A stretch of DNA of 64,000 nt from Torymus aiolomorphi (taxonomy: Eukaryota; Arthropoda; Insecta; Hymenoptera; Torymidae), in assembly GCA_036365515.1 (NCBI GenBank), contig CM070876.1:39269195-39333194 (forward strand), read 5' to 3'. Below the pieces are notes generated by a model. The model was not told the origin of the DNA. It saw only the letters and a program-made list of their open reading frames with translations, and ran no database searches. A program made the translations under genes and the position numbers. Positions 12,471 to 25,274 of the stretch are shown here, piece after piece; the stretch's first letter is position 1; each line of letters begins with the position of its first letter.

Positions 12471-15400
12471 TTAACCCAGCGAGGGAAAATCGTGCTCATC
12501 GTCAACTTTGGGAGCGTTTTGACGTTCACGAGGCGACCTTTGTTGTTGTTCCTAAAAATATTAATTAAACAGTTTACTATCCACAACTTTTTTTTAAATA
12601 AAAGATGGAGAAAAAACGAAAATTTTTTTTTGTTTTTATTTAATAAGAAACAAATTTAAATTTAATTTGATAAATTAATATAGAATAGATAAAAATTATC
12701 TAAAGCACTCAGTTTTATAATAAATAGAATGATTGTGGTTCAAGCAAACTTATGTAAAAATAGTTTTTTAGAATTATTTAATATATATGTATAAAAAAAT
12801 CAGTTGAAATTTACCGTTACACTTACAGGGCGCACATCAGTAGGAGGCCCTTCGCGTGGCGGTCCACGATTGCCATATCCGCGACCCATGGCGCGATCTC
12901 CTCTACCACCACGACCACCTCTTCCGCCTCTGCCTCCAGCATTGCGTCTAGAGTCACTGAATTGAATCTCAATATCAAGCACGTGCTTTTGGCGTCCTAC
13001 GCGCTGGGGATATTCTGCAGCATCGTACTCCTCCTCATCTTCTTCATCTTCTTCTTGGCCCTCCTTTTTACGCTCAAGAGCGTACATTTTCTTCCAACGT
13101 GAAAGATCTTCACCCTCTCCAGCCTTGCGTAAATTGTATTGTGGCTTGATGCGGTTCTTTTGGAGTGCCTTCCACTCATCGAGGGTCAATTCGCGAGCTT
13201 CTTCTTCAGCGGGTTTTTCCTCGGTTGGGGCTTCAGTGCTTTCACCTCCAGTACCAGTAGTACCAGCACTTTCTTTGCTATCATTGATATTTCCAGAATC
13301 ATCTAGTTTCTCTCCATCCCAATTTTCCGATTGGTTTAGGCTCTCTCTAAAAATAAGTAATATAAAAATCTTAAAAATGTCTGATTATCAGTTATGTAGA
13401 TATATTTAAGGGACAAACTAAAATTTTGCTTTTCAAACCGAAATAAAGTTGTCTTTGAAATACTATAAAGTCAACTTCTGTTGGCATAATGCATAAACAA
13501 AAAGGAAGAGTTTTATTGCTCATGAATTACACAGGCCCACAAAAAGAAAAAAGTGGTATGAGCACGAGACTAGACCACCATATCTCCATGTATTTTAGCC
13601 CCCTAAACATGATTACAAGATGAGAATTGGTTGACCACGTCTGTATTTTGAGATATCTAAGGTATAAGATTTTTTGAGATCAAAAAACCAAGCAAAAACA
13701 ATTTTTTTTTTTCATTTTTTTCTAAAAATAGCATTGCTTGTGCTCTTCAAGACTAACTTTGAGTGATCCCTCGACAATTGTTTTTCGCCGAAATCTAAAT
13801 GTGTAAATTTTAAAATAAAAATAAAGAATTTCATTTTAAAAGGTACATGCAAGTTTTCAAAATTCACGAATTTAGATCTTGGCGAAAAAAAAAAATTGGC
13901 GAGGGATGACTCAAAGTTGGCTTGACGAGCACAAGCAATGTTACATTATATTGTAGAAAAAACAAACAAAAAAAATTAGTTTTGCTTTGTTTTTTAAGAT
14001 ATCTTAAGAAGTTTATACCTTAGATATCTCAAAATGCAGGTGTGGTATAGTATATTACGCACCATGGGAGGAAAAAACTTGGACAGAGCTGAAGGCTCGG
14101 GTGTCAATTTACACGAGCTATGGGCTGGCTAATTTTTCTCCCGTGGTGCGTATACTATTTTTCGTCATACCCGGGCCGAAAATACCGCATTCCCGTTTTT
14201 GCGCCGGGAGGGAATGTGGTACTTTCGGCCAGGGTATTGCGAAAAACCAATTCTCACCTTTGAACCATGTTTGGGGGTTAAAATACACAGAGATATGTTG
14301 GTTTGGTCTCTGGCACATACCACATTTTACTTTTTGTGGGCCTATGTTATCTACAACAAAATACATCTACAATGGTGTTATTCTATGATAACTAGGAATT
14401 ATAAAGATTTTATTTACAACTAACAGTACAAGTGTAAGTAATTCTTAAGGAGGTGTCAGAGCCTATACAGAATTACGTACTTACCAACATTTCTCTATTT
14501 TACTTTTAAATAATTAGAACTAGTAATACACTTATGCAAAGGATAAATGATGTAGCATGACAAATACTATTTGAATAGACATGAGTGATTACATGCAAGA
14601 GAATGAAGCTGATGAAGTAGTATTACTACTAGGCAAAAAATAAAAATGAATGTTTAATAACGCTAGCAAATATAGTTTCTTGGATTTTCAAATGCAACTG
14701 GACATTTTTAATACCTAATACATAAATTGATTTGATTTTTCATATTGATCCAAAAATATAAATAAGAATATATAAATAAAAAGACATAAAGCATCAATTT
14801 CTTACTCAATTTCGTCATTGTGAGTTCCCCAGTTATGGCTGCCAGCGCCATCCTTCTTGTCTACTGGTTTTATTCCACTGTAACCATACCTGCTTACATT
14901 ATTAACTGTCATATATAAAAATGACAAGTGCAATCTAATTTGCAAAATTTGGAAAAAAAAAAAAAAATATGGTGGTGCTTCCTTTACAAGAAACATTGAA
15001 AAACAAAAATTAGGAATACTGTGCTAATGATAATTTTGAAAGTAAAGTCACAAAAACATGCAGTGAACGATTGAAACATGGGTAAAATCCTTACCTTGGT
15101 TGCCTTGTTTACGTATGCAAAAGAAAAAAAAATATAGGATCAATCCCATGTATATAAAATCAATTAAATAATTATCTTTGTACTACTTTTGCTTTTTTTA
15201 AAATTAGTATTAAAGAAGCAAAATTAAATAAACAAATTTATGATTTCCCTAGTTTTTGATTTAAAATAAAAAAAAAACTCCCTTCTTTCAGCAAGTATTA
15301 CAGAGAAAAAGTTTACATTTAAGGAGGAAGAGGAAAGATTTGGAAAGGCTATTTATTAAGCATAAGAAAGCAGTAATACATACGTCTTGTCTGATCCAGA

Positions 15401-17485
15401 CTGACGATCAAATTCGCGCTTTCCACGATTGTCAAAACCACCACGTCCGCGAAAACCGCCTCTGCCACGGCTCATGCCGCGACCGCCACCATCACGTCCA
15501 CCGCGTCCACGGCGATCACCAAACTCAGAGTTGCGGTATTCGCGAGGCTCACGAGGCTCGCGTGGTTCACGCGGCTCCCGGCCCTCACTGAAATAATTTT
15601 TTTATTTATCAAGGAAATTTTAAAATATATCATTTTTCATATTTCCAAATACTTTATATTTTTATTTAAATTATAACATGAAGTTGGAAATTAAATTGTT
15701 TTAATGTGTACATTTACTTTAGTTTCAGCCCAACATGATCCATATATGACTCATGCATTTTCCAATACTTTTATCTGTTAGAGAACGAAAAATCTGTGAA
15801 GCTTGCCTCAATAATACATTTTACATCACGGGAATATCAATGATTATAAAGAAGTGAAACTATAAGTATTCTTCGTGATAATTTAAACCTTGAAAAAATA
15901 ATACAATTTTTGAAACATAAGGCAAAATGAACCTGTTAATTAGCAAGCAAGATCAAAATATATTTAAGTCATTAACTTTACTTTAAAAAATAATGTTTAA
16001 AGGGTATAAATTGTTATTAATTTAGATTTCAGTCTGGTATAGCATAATTAGACACTGAGTCATGACATTCATAATTTAAGTTATATATAGCTTTTTAATG
16101 TTTTGATAAATATTTTCAAGATCATAAAAATAATTAAATTTTAATGTCATTAAGTGAAAACATAGTTTTAAGTACTTAAGTGTACTTGGAGCAAGTTGAG
16201 TTTATAAACAAGTACAGACAACATTCCATTGATGGAGATGTGTCAAAATGACAGCAAAGAACCTACCCAGGGGGGCCTCGCCTGGAGTCATTCTGAATGC
16301 GCTGTGGCCGCTCACCATCCTCACGGTTGCGTCTGTTGTTATGTTCCTCTCTTGATTCAGTGTTGAATTTCACATTGCGCTCACCTCCAAACTTTTGCGG
16401 CACAGGCTTCTTCTCCACTAGAATTTTCAAAAATTTGTGAAATGGACCATTTTCAATTAGCTATTCAGTAGAGTACTAAGGAGAGGCAAGGGAAGGCATT
16501 CTAAAAGTAGACTAAATCCAAAAATGAATTGGAAGTCTATTTGAAGATGTACATGTGATAGTAAGAGAGGGAGAGAGCGGAGCAGATCCAAAAGTAGCAT
16601 GCAGCTCTCCAAATTATCTCCAGTATCACACGAGAATGGAGCGAGAAACGTGTAAAGTTGTTCCCTTTCTATTTTTTCCTCCCCCTAAATGCCCTCTCGC
16701 GCTCTCCGCGTTATATTTTTATCCACTCCGGATCTCTCTCCAGCGGACATGTTGTCGAGCGCGCACGCCGCACGCGCGCGCGCGCTCTCTCTTTTTTGGG
16801 AGCACATGGGAAGAGACGAGCACGGGGCCAAGGCGCAAAAGAATAGGCGCATTTCCTTAGACTCTGTCCGCTTTGGGCAAGAGGAAAGAGCTGAGGTCGT
16901 CGCGGTTGGACCGCAAAATGCTCCGGAAGGGCTGCTTTGTCGACTTTCCTTTGTTCGTTCTCTCCCTCTCCTCCCGTGAGTTAGCCGGCTTTTAAAGGCC
17001 TCATAGGCGCACGCGAGAGATAGAAAGCGCGCGCGAGCGCATGCACGTCTCCGCGGAAAAAGGCCCCGGGCCGGCGGGCACGCCGCGGCAGCCTCGGAGG
17101 CACCTGAAAAGGCATGCGGAGCGAGGGGGGCGGATGGGAAGGCCCGGGTGCAAGAATGCGCGATGCGTGCGAGTGCGCGAGGCGTGCGACTGCGCCGTGG
17201 GCTCTAACCTTGATCCTTCTTGGCGTCCTGAATCCTCGGCGGCTGCTGCTGCTGTTGATTCTCCTTGTTTTGCCTGGGCTTCGGCTTAGCGGGCTGCTGC
17301 GGAGCGGTCTTGTTTTGGGCAGAATCCTGCTGCTGCTTGCTCTTATTCTCCTTCTCGCTGAGCTTCTCCTTCTTCTTAGCCTCCCTCTCCTGCTCGCGCA
17401 GCTTGAGAATCTCGAGGGGATCCTCGTCCTCGTCGAGGGCGAGCGAGAACTTGTTGGTGACGGTTATACTGTAGGTGTTCTCCAT
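12471..17485 (-). CDS. vig: VIG / SERBP1-like RNA-binding protein (HABP4 family), complete
   Basis: Six coding exons join in phase: 17209-17485, 16267-16417, 15384-15587, 14806-14889, 12827-13346 and 12471-12551, giving 438 residues. The start MENTYSITVTNKFSLALDED and the basic-acidic helix after it match the N-terminus of insect VIG proteins. Exon 3 holds REPREP repeats and an RGG box (GRGGRDGGGRG). Exons 4 and 5 hold the HABP4/PAI-RBP1 core (DGAGSHNWGT, LTLDEWKALQ, YNLRKAGEGED), an acidic run and a second RGG cluster. The last exon is only 27 codons and ends DDEHDFPSLG, the usual family terminus. The family binds RNA and non-translating ribosomes; fly VIG was found associated with RNA-interference complexes. 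The introns carry MITEs. The GC-rich first intron and upstream region suggest a housekeeping-type promoter. Confidence 0.93.
13533..14342. mobile_element. approximately 810-bp inverted-repeat element in a VIG intron
   Basis: The outer ends AGGCCCACAAAAAG and CTTTTTGTGGGCCT are inverted, and similarity continues inward through GTGGTATG and the GAGAC/GTCTC blocks. A second arm pair (about 13645-13815 against 13850-14050) shares CGAAATCTAAAT, GAGGGATGACTC and TATACCTTAGATATCTCAAA-type blocks. The element lies wholly in the intron between the 14806-14889 and 12827-13346 exons. Confidence 0.7.
14047..14247. mobile_element. GGGCCGAAAATACC hairpin-family repeat, nested
   Basis: It begins TATAGTATATTACGCACCAT, later reads TGGTGCGTATACTATTT, and contains the palindromic CCCGGGCCGAAAATACC / GGTACTTTCGGCC core. 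The same core occurs at about 33036-33120 and several times at 46320-46760. Confidence 0.75.
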
Positions 17486-18000
17486 GTTTGAGAAGTGTGG
17501 GCCGGCCTGGGCGCTCTACTGTCCTCCCTTGATCGAGGATCGGACTTTATTTTCCTGGCTACTCTTGAGCCCTTGTGTAACAGAGACATCCAATTGATTC
17601 CAATATGGCCGAGTCGGATCCCCAGTGCCTGAGGAAAGGAGGCTCGAGCTTCACCACGAGGTCCGCGAGGCCGCACTCGCGCGATTTTCGCCTGGGGGTG
17701 GTGGGGAGTCGAGACGGCTGGTTCGCTGCCGCCAGCTCGAAGCCGCCCTACCCTACCGTACTCCGCGCACCAGCGCCGTTGCCGGATGTCGCGCGACTTC
17801 CCGCCCGCCTCGCGCCACTGATACGCCACATGCGAACGCGACCGAAGCCAAGCTACACCCACAATCACTCGATCCGACCACACTAGCTGCCAAGATAACG
17901 ATCCACACGCCGTACCGTCCACATGCTGCCCGACCGTGCTCGGCTCCCTAACTCTGTTTTTATTTTTACGCCTCATTTGCGCTCGAGCCGATAACGCACG
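17486..18000. promoter_or_regulatory. GC-rich upstream region of VIG
   Basis: This approximately 500-bp CpG-rich stretch directly upstream of the VIG start codon contrasts with AT-rich DNA on both sides. It probably holds the 5' UTR and promoter. No TATA box was assigned. Confidence 0.45.
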
Positions 18001-19606
18001 CTAATCTCGCAGACGCTTCAAATTTCAAAAATCGATAATAATCGACGAGTCGCATTTTTCAAATAAATTATTTTCCTTCGCACAAGTTATGTGATTTCAA
18101 GAAGATAAGATAAAACATGACTCACTAAAAAGTATTTATACGTCGCACGCTATGCTTACCTATAGATTAAAATGCCTTGCGTACCTATTACCACAACGTA
18201 TATATATACATTAGTGGTAACTAAAACGATCAATAAATGAAAATCAAATAGCAGATTTCTACATTTTTTTAATGCAAAACTTTAAATTGTAACATTTTTC
18301 TGTTTTCCATAAAATATTAATATGATAGATTTAATTATTTGTTTTATAATATTACAATTTACAAGTTTAAGGTAAAAAAATCACTGTAGAATTGGCCAAA
18401 AGCATTTGGACAAAATTGCACATTCATTGCGAATGTTTGTACAGTCATCCGCGTGTACCAATTAAATTGTCTTTATTATTATTATCAACATATTTAGATC
18501 CAAATTGTTCTTTGGCTTAAATCGTTTAATCTGAATTTAATTTAGTAATATAAAAGAGCAATGCAAATACAATTTGATCCACTATTGTATATGATATACG
18601 CAAGTCATTTTAATTTTTTTCTTTACTTGTATGCATAATAAATATATTAAAAATATAGATTTTCAATATTATTATAAAAATACAATTGCAATACAAAAAT
18701 ATCAATAAAAAAATGGCTCTACTCAAATATACTGACTAACGAAAATATTATTTTTATAGCTTATTTTAAAAATAGTCCACGTTTTACTTTTCAAATTTTC
18801 CTCCTTTTTACATGGAAACGGTCAAAAGATGTGGCAACAGTGCAACTCTAAAACGTATGTACTATTGTTGCCGCCATTTATAGTATTTTATTCGATATCA
18901 ATAATTTCCAAATCAATAAATTAGATATTTTTCTTGCACTGATAGACCGGATTTAGGTTAATATTATTTTTTGAAAACGTTTTAATTTAAAAATGTATCT
19001 ACAACTCATCTCCATCATTCCATGTTAAGATACGTGATAAACGGAAAAAGAACATATATACATATACAAGTATCGATTCGTTTTAAATTAAAGTACAAAA
19101 AATTAATATTCCCGTTGATCGAAATTACTCATAAAGGTTCGAAAACTTTTACACAAGCATTAGCAAAATTCAACATATTATATTAATTGAAAATAACTTG
19201 TTAATGATTTCGCGGCATTTTTAGATTAGCCGAAGTAATAATATCTCGTATTTTGACGGTCAATAATGGTCAATGATGGTTTAAGCTAGAGTTAAGATAG
19301 GTAAATTTAATTTAAAATCCTTAAGAAATTGACTAAGAAGTCTAATTTTGATATACCATATGGTCATTATTTTATTATTTATTATTAGATATCGATGCAT
19401 TATTTATGCATATAGATTCATTATTTATGAGTTCGATGTCGACCTAATTATAAGTCATAAGTACCTGTAAAAACATTTTGTTACATATTATTTTTATATT
19501 TTCCAAGAGCATCCAATAGGTCTTTACTATAATTACAGAATTTTATATTTAATTTCTGAGTTATCTTATTAGCAATGAAATAGCACATTACGATACGGGT
19601 GTGGAA
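18001..19606. other. AT-rich intergenic, no gene seen
   Basis: No coding exon, RNA gene or convincing inverted repeat was recognised. Confidence 0.5.
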
Positions 19607-19808
19607 GGTGATTATTTACCGCATGAGACGCCATGAGATCCCATGGCGTTCCGAAAAATTAGACGCAACCATTTAAGCCCGTGAGTGCGAGAGAGAGGTT
19701 CTTCCGTGAATGTTTCTCTCGCTCTCACGGGATTAAATGGTTCCGTCGAATTTTTCGGAACGCCATGGGATCGCACCCTGAAAAAAGTCGAATGCGGCAA
19801 AAATCACC
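19607..19808. mobile_element. approximately 200-bp hairpin MITE
   Basis: GGTGATTATTTACCGCAT at the left mirrors ATGCGGCAAAAATCACC at the right. Inner arms (GATCCCATGGCGTTCCGAAA against TTTCGGAACGCCATGGGATC) and the GTGAGTGCGAGAGA / TCTCTCGCTCTCAC pair make almost the whole unit one hairpin. Confidence 0.85.
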
Positions 19809-19839
19809 TTGCGCACCAGTGTCATACAGTATTTTATAC

Positions 19840-20290
19840 CACCCCTAGTACAAATGGAAAATGTATACAAATGTAAATAAGTGTATATTTCTGTAAAAAA
19901 ACGTATATAAATGTTGTAATTGGAACACGCATTTACGTTTATTTACATTTATATACGTTTTTTTACATAAATTTATACTTATATTTTAGGAAACTATATT
20001 TTTTATTTTTACACATTAAACGTCACAATTTTTAAAATGTATATATATTTTTTACATTTATATACATTTATATACACTTCCATAAAACTTTTAAAAAAAG
20101 TCTTATATAGCGAAAATTTAAAAAAATGCATATAAATGTATATAATTGTTTATAAATGTATGAATCTGCAAGTAACCGTAAATAAGTGTATTTACAGAAA
20201 TAAAAATTTTTCAATACAATTATTCAAAATGTAAGAAAAAATATATAAATGTATATATGTATGTGTGTGTGTGTGTGTGTGTGTGTAAAC
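19840..20290. repeat. AT-rich degenerate repeat of AATGTATATAAATG, ending in (GT)n
   Basis: Variants of AAATGTATATAAATGT recur on both strands over about 400 bp, followed by a GT microsatellite at about 20259-20285. No coding sense. Confidence 0.7.
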
Positions 20291-20399
20291 TAAACTCTTC
20301 ATATCTGATCCGAAACGAATCAACCAATTTTCGTCGGGTAGAGCGTATTCTCTTCGTCTCGCAGGAAAAGAAAGGTACCCTGATGGATTTGAGTTTTTA

Positions 20400-21420
20400 T
20401 TGATTTTCTTTTGTTTAATAACCAAAAAACGATTTTGAATTTTAAGTTTTTTTGATTTTTTCATATCTTACAGCCATTATTACATAATATAATAAACTTT
20501 TCCTGAAAGGTATTTAAATTACCTATATTTTCTTTTTTTTAAATTTAAAATATCTTCACTCTGTCATTTGTTATTAAGGAAAACTTTTTTATATTTCATA
20601 AATTAATTTCTCAAAAAATTATTTGAAATAAATAACTAGTTATTACACTAATTGAAGACTATATGTGGTTAAAATTTCAAGAGACTATCTTCATTTTTTT
20701 TTTTAGAAAAAAAATTATTTTCCAAAAAAGAATTTTGAATTATTAGTTTTTTTTATTTTGTCATATCTTGCAGCCATTATTACATAATATAATAAACTTT
20801 TCTTGAAAGGTATTTAAATTACCTATATTTTCCTTTTTTTTAAATTTAAAATATCTTCACTCTGTCATTTGTTATTAAGGAAAACTTTGTTATATTTCAT
20901 AAATTAATTTCTCAAAAAATATTTTATTTATCGACTTCAAATTTTAATCAGTTATTACACTAATTGAAGACTATATTTGGTTAAAATTTCAAGAGATTAT
21001 CTTCATTTGTTTTTTAGAAAAGAATTATTTTAGAAAAAAATTTCGTTTTCGTTGTCGCACGATAACTAGAGAAAAAATTATCCAATCGTCCTGAAATTTG
21101 GCACAGATGTAGCTTTTATATATCTTCAGATCGAGTTCGTTGCCCAAAAAAATCGGTCCATTACGAAAAAAGATATTTGAGGTTAAAAATTTTTAAAAAA
21201 AATTTTCGAATCGCGTTTTTTCAAAGAATACTTGATTTGTCGACTTAAAATTTTAACCACTTATTACACTCATTGAAGACTATATGTTGTTCAAATTTCA
21301 AGAGATTATCTTCATTGGTTTTTTAGAAACAAATCATCTTAGAAAAAATTTGCGTTTTAATTGTCGCACGATAACAAGAGCAACACAGGAGCACTTTCGA
21401 TGATCAATTTCAAACTTTTA
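20400..21420. repeat. degenerate direct repeats, about 300-bp unit
   Basis: The block starting TCATATCTTACAGCCATTAT near 20461 recurs almost unchanged near 20760, through the CTTCACTCTGTCATTTG and TTTCATAAATTAATTTC segments. A third, partial copy near 21240 shares TTACACTCATTGAAGAC and AAGAGATTATCTTCATT. Intervening text has GCACGATAACTAGAG-type segments. No protein is encoded. Confidence 0.8.
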
Positions 21421-21764
21421 TAACTTTGGAAGGAATCGATATTTTTTATTCTTAAAAAACGCAAATGAAAGCTCGTTTTCTCTAGTTTTATTTTCTCTAC
21501 TTGAAATTATATTTAAGACTTTCTAAAGTTTAATAGTTGCCATTTTTAGAGAAGGTTTTTTTCAACACTTTCTTCAAAATAAAGCTAAAAGTTCCCAGAA
21601 CTTTAGTTTTTTTAGCGTTAGGGTCTAATATTGCAGCTTTCTTCATATTTGTATATCCAAAAACATATACCACAGTTTAAGCTGAATCCGGACCCTCTCC
21701 TTGTTAGTCTAACCGTACAAGATAAAGTATTAAATTTTAAATATTAAAAGTGAAAATTAATTAA

Positions 21765-21822
21765 AAGGATCAATAAATTAAGTTTGAGGAAGCTACGTGC
21801 CAATGAATTGGCAGCGGTTTTT
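21765..21822. repeat. dispersed repeat copy, inverted relative to 50250
   Basis: The segment with GTGCCAATGAATTGGCAGCG and TAAATTAAGTTTGAGGAAGC matches the reverse complement of about 50250-50310. Similarity over about 58 bp indicates two members of one unnamed repeat. Confidence 0.75.
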
Positions 21823-22074
21823 TATTAGAAAATGTTTAGAACACGTTAACACAACGTGGCGACTGTGCTAACTGCCAAACTGTCAGTATCAGAACAGTAT
21901 ATTAAATTATAGAATAAATTATGTTGCAGCGAAATTCATCTTTATAAGACTTCAGTTTTATTTATATAGAAAAAAAAATTAGATTACATACGAAGCCGTA
22001 ATGCAAAATATGCGTTTTAGGTGAATTAGGTAACAATGCAATACCCTAATATGACCAAAAAAATTAAAATTAGT

Positions 22075-22640
22075 ATTTTTTATAACTGAGTGCGTAAAAC
22101 TCGACTTTAGATGCCTGTTTAGCGTGCGTAAAGTACCCCCTTTTTTCATTAGTGCGTAAAGTGTTTACTTTACGCACTCGTGAAAGAATCCGGGTACATT
22201 ACGCACGCTGAACAGGCATTTGACGTAGTGTTTCACGCTGTCAGTTATAAAAAATAGTAAACGCAACACGTGCAAAAATGACTCGCTTTACGCACTAGTT
22301 GCGCAATGTACTATTTTATAACTGAGTGCGTAAAATTCTAGTTTAGATACTTGTTTAGCGTGCGTAAAGTATCGCCTTTTTTCACTAGTACGTAAAGTGT
22401 TTACGCACTCGATGCGTGAAGTAGTGCGTAAAGTACTCACTTTACGCACTCATGAAAAATCCGGGTACTTTACGCACACTGAACAGGCATCTAACGTGAG
22501 TTACACGCGCTCAGTTATAAAAAATAGTAAACGCAACACGTGCCCAAAGTAGGCGTGTCGTGCACGGGTATAATAGACAAACTGTATCCATGGACAAAAC
22601 ACCTACTTTACGCACTAGTTACGTAATGTACTATTTCGAT
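22075..22640. repeat. palindromic GTGCGTAAAGT repeats, two tandem units
   Basis: Two units of about 240-260 bp each begin near TATAACTGAGTGCGTAAAA and include GCGTGCGTAAAGTA and its complement, then close with (C)AGTTATAAAAAATAGTAAAC. Each unit folds on itself. Both are followed by GCACTAGTTRCGYAATGTACT. Confidence 0.8.
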
Positions 22641-23765
22641 ACTAGTGCGATAAAGTACTTGATTCAACATCTGCATGTAACGGGCCTTCTTTCATGCCTG
22701 AAAGTTGTGTAGAAAATCGCGCCTTCCGAGCGTGATTTGGGAAAGAATTAAAAAAATCCATCTTTTGACAGTTTTTCCCCGCTACAACGAATCTTTATGA
22801 CATAGTTCTCTTAGTGTCAAATTTATACATTTTATGGCTTTCTGGCCTGTTTAGATGGATATATATAGATAACTTTTATAGTTTTAAACAAGCATATATT
22901 TGAAATAAACTATTCAAATAAAACCTATAAGAATGGAATGATTTGTAACTGGGTTGCGCACAACTCTAAATGCATGATCCCCTACACAACTTTTATGCAT
23001 ATAAAAGGCCCTCTCGTACACTCATTAAAAAAAATACGACGTGTAACACGGGAAGAAAAAGCTATTAAAAAAAAGAAAATGCTGAAAAAGCTTGAAATAG
23101 CTCATTTTCTCCCCTTGTTGCACAATAATGTACACTATTTCCACATTCCGTGTGGAAGGTACCTACTTTGAGCACGCAAGCGTGTGTGCAAACTCGAACT
23201 TTCCGCCCGTCGTTTTGAAATAATATTGTTCGATACGCTCGCTTCGCTCGGGCGACAAACTCATACTCGTACTAGAACCATCTCTCTCGCAATATAAATC
23301 TAGTACTACAAAAACATCTTTAGTTCTTTTTAAAATAATGGGTCTGAAGTTTGCATTGTTGAAGTGCAACAATACAACAAAATTAATTGATTTTATTCCC
23401 ATCTCTACTATAATGGCCATTTTATAGCCTGAAAAGCGGGGAAAAAGGGGCGTCTGATTCCCTCTTTTACTTTATTCTCGCATAATGCGGGAATAAAGTA
23501 AATTAGCGGCAATAAATTAGCATAGTCTAATTTTTTACGTTTATCGTAAATTGGGTTAAAACTAGCAAAATTATAACACATAAATACAAAATAACTTTTC
23601 AAATCTATGAAGTGGCCACAGTGGCGATGGAAATAAAGTACTATATGTAACACGGGACTAAATTCGATCATTTCCTTGGGTGATCACTGAACTCGTCCGT
23701 GAACTCGCCCGCGGGAATAATCTGCAACTTTAATCCCTTGTTACATAATGTACTATTACGTCAAG
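22641..23765. repeat. cluster of palindromic repeats with no gene
   Basis: It contains GATACGCTCGCTTCGCTCGG, a CTTTATTCTCGCATAATGCG / GGGAATAAAG hairpin near 23468-23505 and a TTACATAATGTACTATT end near 23750 like those of neighbouring palindromic units. The two short open frames here show no family features. Confidence 0.5.
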
Positions 23766-24947
23766 TTTATAATAACCAATGTTAATTTTGCGTCTAGATT
23801 TAGTATTTTGTAGTATAAAATAACTTTATAACAAAGGTTTAGATAAAATCTCCATTCTTTAATAACTCTAATTGATTGTCAAACTTTAGATCCATTCAAA
23901 ATACAAAAATGAATAAAATTAATATTTTAAATATAGAAAAAAATTTTTTTAATTAATAGATATATAGTTTATACGAATCAACAAGCGCCAGCGATGCCAA
24001 AAGGTGGTCGAGCGGTGTTGTGCTCCGAAGGTAAGTATGAGTCACCAAGTATACGGATAATACAGTGCACTATAGCGCTCATCGGTCAGTACGCTTGCGC
24101 ACGATTCAAATGTTATTTTTCTTAGCTACATATATATTTGCTTGAAGATCATTTTTATCTTATTAAGAATTGTATCACCTACTAATGCGACCAATACAAA
24201 TAGTAAAAAATGTCAATATACTACCTTAACCCCTTAACTGGTGCGACTTTTACAACTTCTCGTGCCAAAACTGGTAGCCTTAAATAATAATTCTGATATC
24301 AGATTGAGATTCAGCGACCTCAAAAACAGTTGTATACTAAGTTTTGTCCAAATCCGTTGAGAATTGCAAAAGTTATTCAAATATGTACATATATGATCCA
24401 TTGCCAGTTAAAAAAAAAAGAAATAGACTTTCCGAATTCCACCTGTATCATTCGCAATTGAGTTTTAAAGCTTATATTGTCGCTATAAGCATATTATAAT
24501 TACGTCGTTAATATTATAAGAAGTGTAAATCACACGAAATGGTAAAAAGAACTCATAACAATGTACTTAATGCCATTGTAGGGGATGTGGAACCGTATAG
24601 AATTAACCCAGTTTTATTATTTAATAAAATTAATTTCTAAACGTTTATGTAGATATATTCAGAAAATGTTTTGAACGATTCCATTAGTATTTTCCATAAC
24701 ATGTTTGTGTTAAAAAATCAGATGAAAATTACAAATGCGATTCCTGCAATATCGACACCACGGTTTTGATTTAAAAGGTTCAGTACGGCATGATCCAAAT
24801 ATAACTCATGCTAGTTGCCATAATTTTATTCAGATTGCTGTAAAACAAAAAAACTTATAAAACTTTTGTCCATGATGCTTTTCATATTAAAGCGTCCGTA
24901 GTATTGAATGTTAGTAATGGTAAAAAAATTCGTCTTTTTACCATTAC
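23766..24947. other. AT-rich intergenic, no gene seen
   Basis: No coding exon. A TGATCCAAATATAACTCATG motif near 24790 recurs at 15735 and 45143. Otherwise unremarkable. Confidence 0.5.
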
Positions 24948-25029
24948 CATTAAAAAGTGAATTACACAAAATTGGTTCGTCTAGAGTTCGCTCTAGACGA
25001 ACCAATTTTGTGTAATTCACTTTTTAATG
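24948..25029. repeat. perfect 39-bp hairpin with a TTCG loop
   Basis: Positions 24948-24986 and 24991-25029 are exact complements around a TTCG loop. The stem includes ACACAAAATTGGTTCGTCT. The right arm is shared with the hammerhead-like unit that follows. Confidence 0.95.
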
Positions 25030-25091
25030 CCAACGTTTCGGGAGTATTTTAACTCCCTTCTTCAGGGAGAAAACACAAAATTGGTTCGTCT
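24995..25091 (-). ncRNA. hammerhead-like self-cleaving RNA motif (candidate)
   Basis: On the minus strand, ACACAAAATTGGTTCGTCT at one end and its complement at the other form a long closing stem. Inside lie CTGAAGA (minus, 25059-25065), a GGGAGT...ACTCCC stem and GAAA (25036-25039) followed by CGTTGG. The CC before CTGA can pair with GG after GUU. This order matches type I hammerheads (CUGANGA, stem II, GAAA, NUH), a motif known in Penelope-like elements. One unpaired A precedes stem II and stem III would be very short, so activity is uncertain. Confidence 0.45.
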
Positions 25092-25274
25092 ATAGAGTCC
25101 GTCTTTTTATCTTCATCTACATAACAAAAAGAAAAAAATTATTCAACTAAAATTGAAAATATAAAATTTACTATTTTTAAATAGTGAATATTCACTAATG
25201 AAATAATATATTTCCACTAAGAATTAGTGGATATTTACTAATTCGGCGGGGTGCAATTTTAACTAATAATTAGA

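Noticed and set aside
12290..12568. 92-residue plus-strand frame with an Ala/Val-rich start
   Set aside because: Antisense to the terminal VIG exon and its UTR; the minus-strand exon has splice phase and a conserved ending.
23468..23505. Rho-independent terminator-like hairpin
   Set aside because: The host is eukaryotic and the hairpin is part of a dispersed palindromic repeat.
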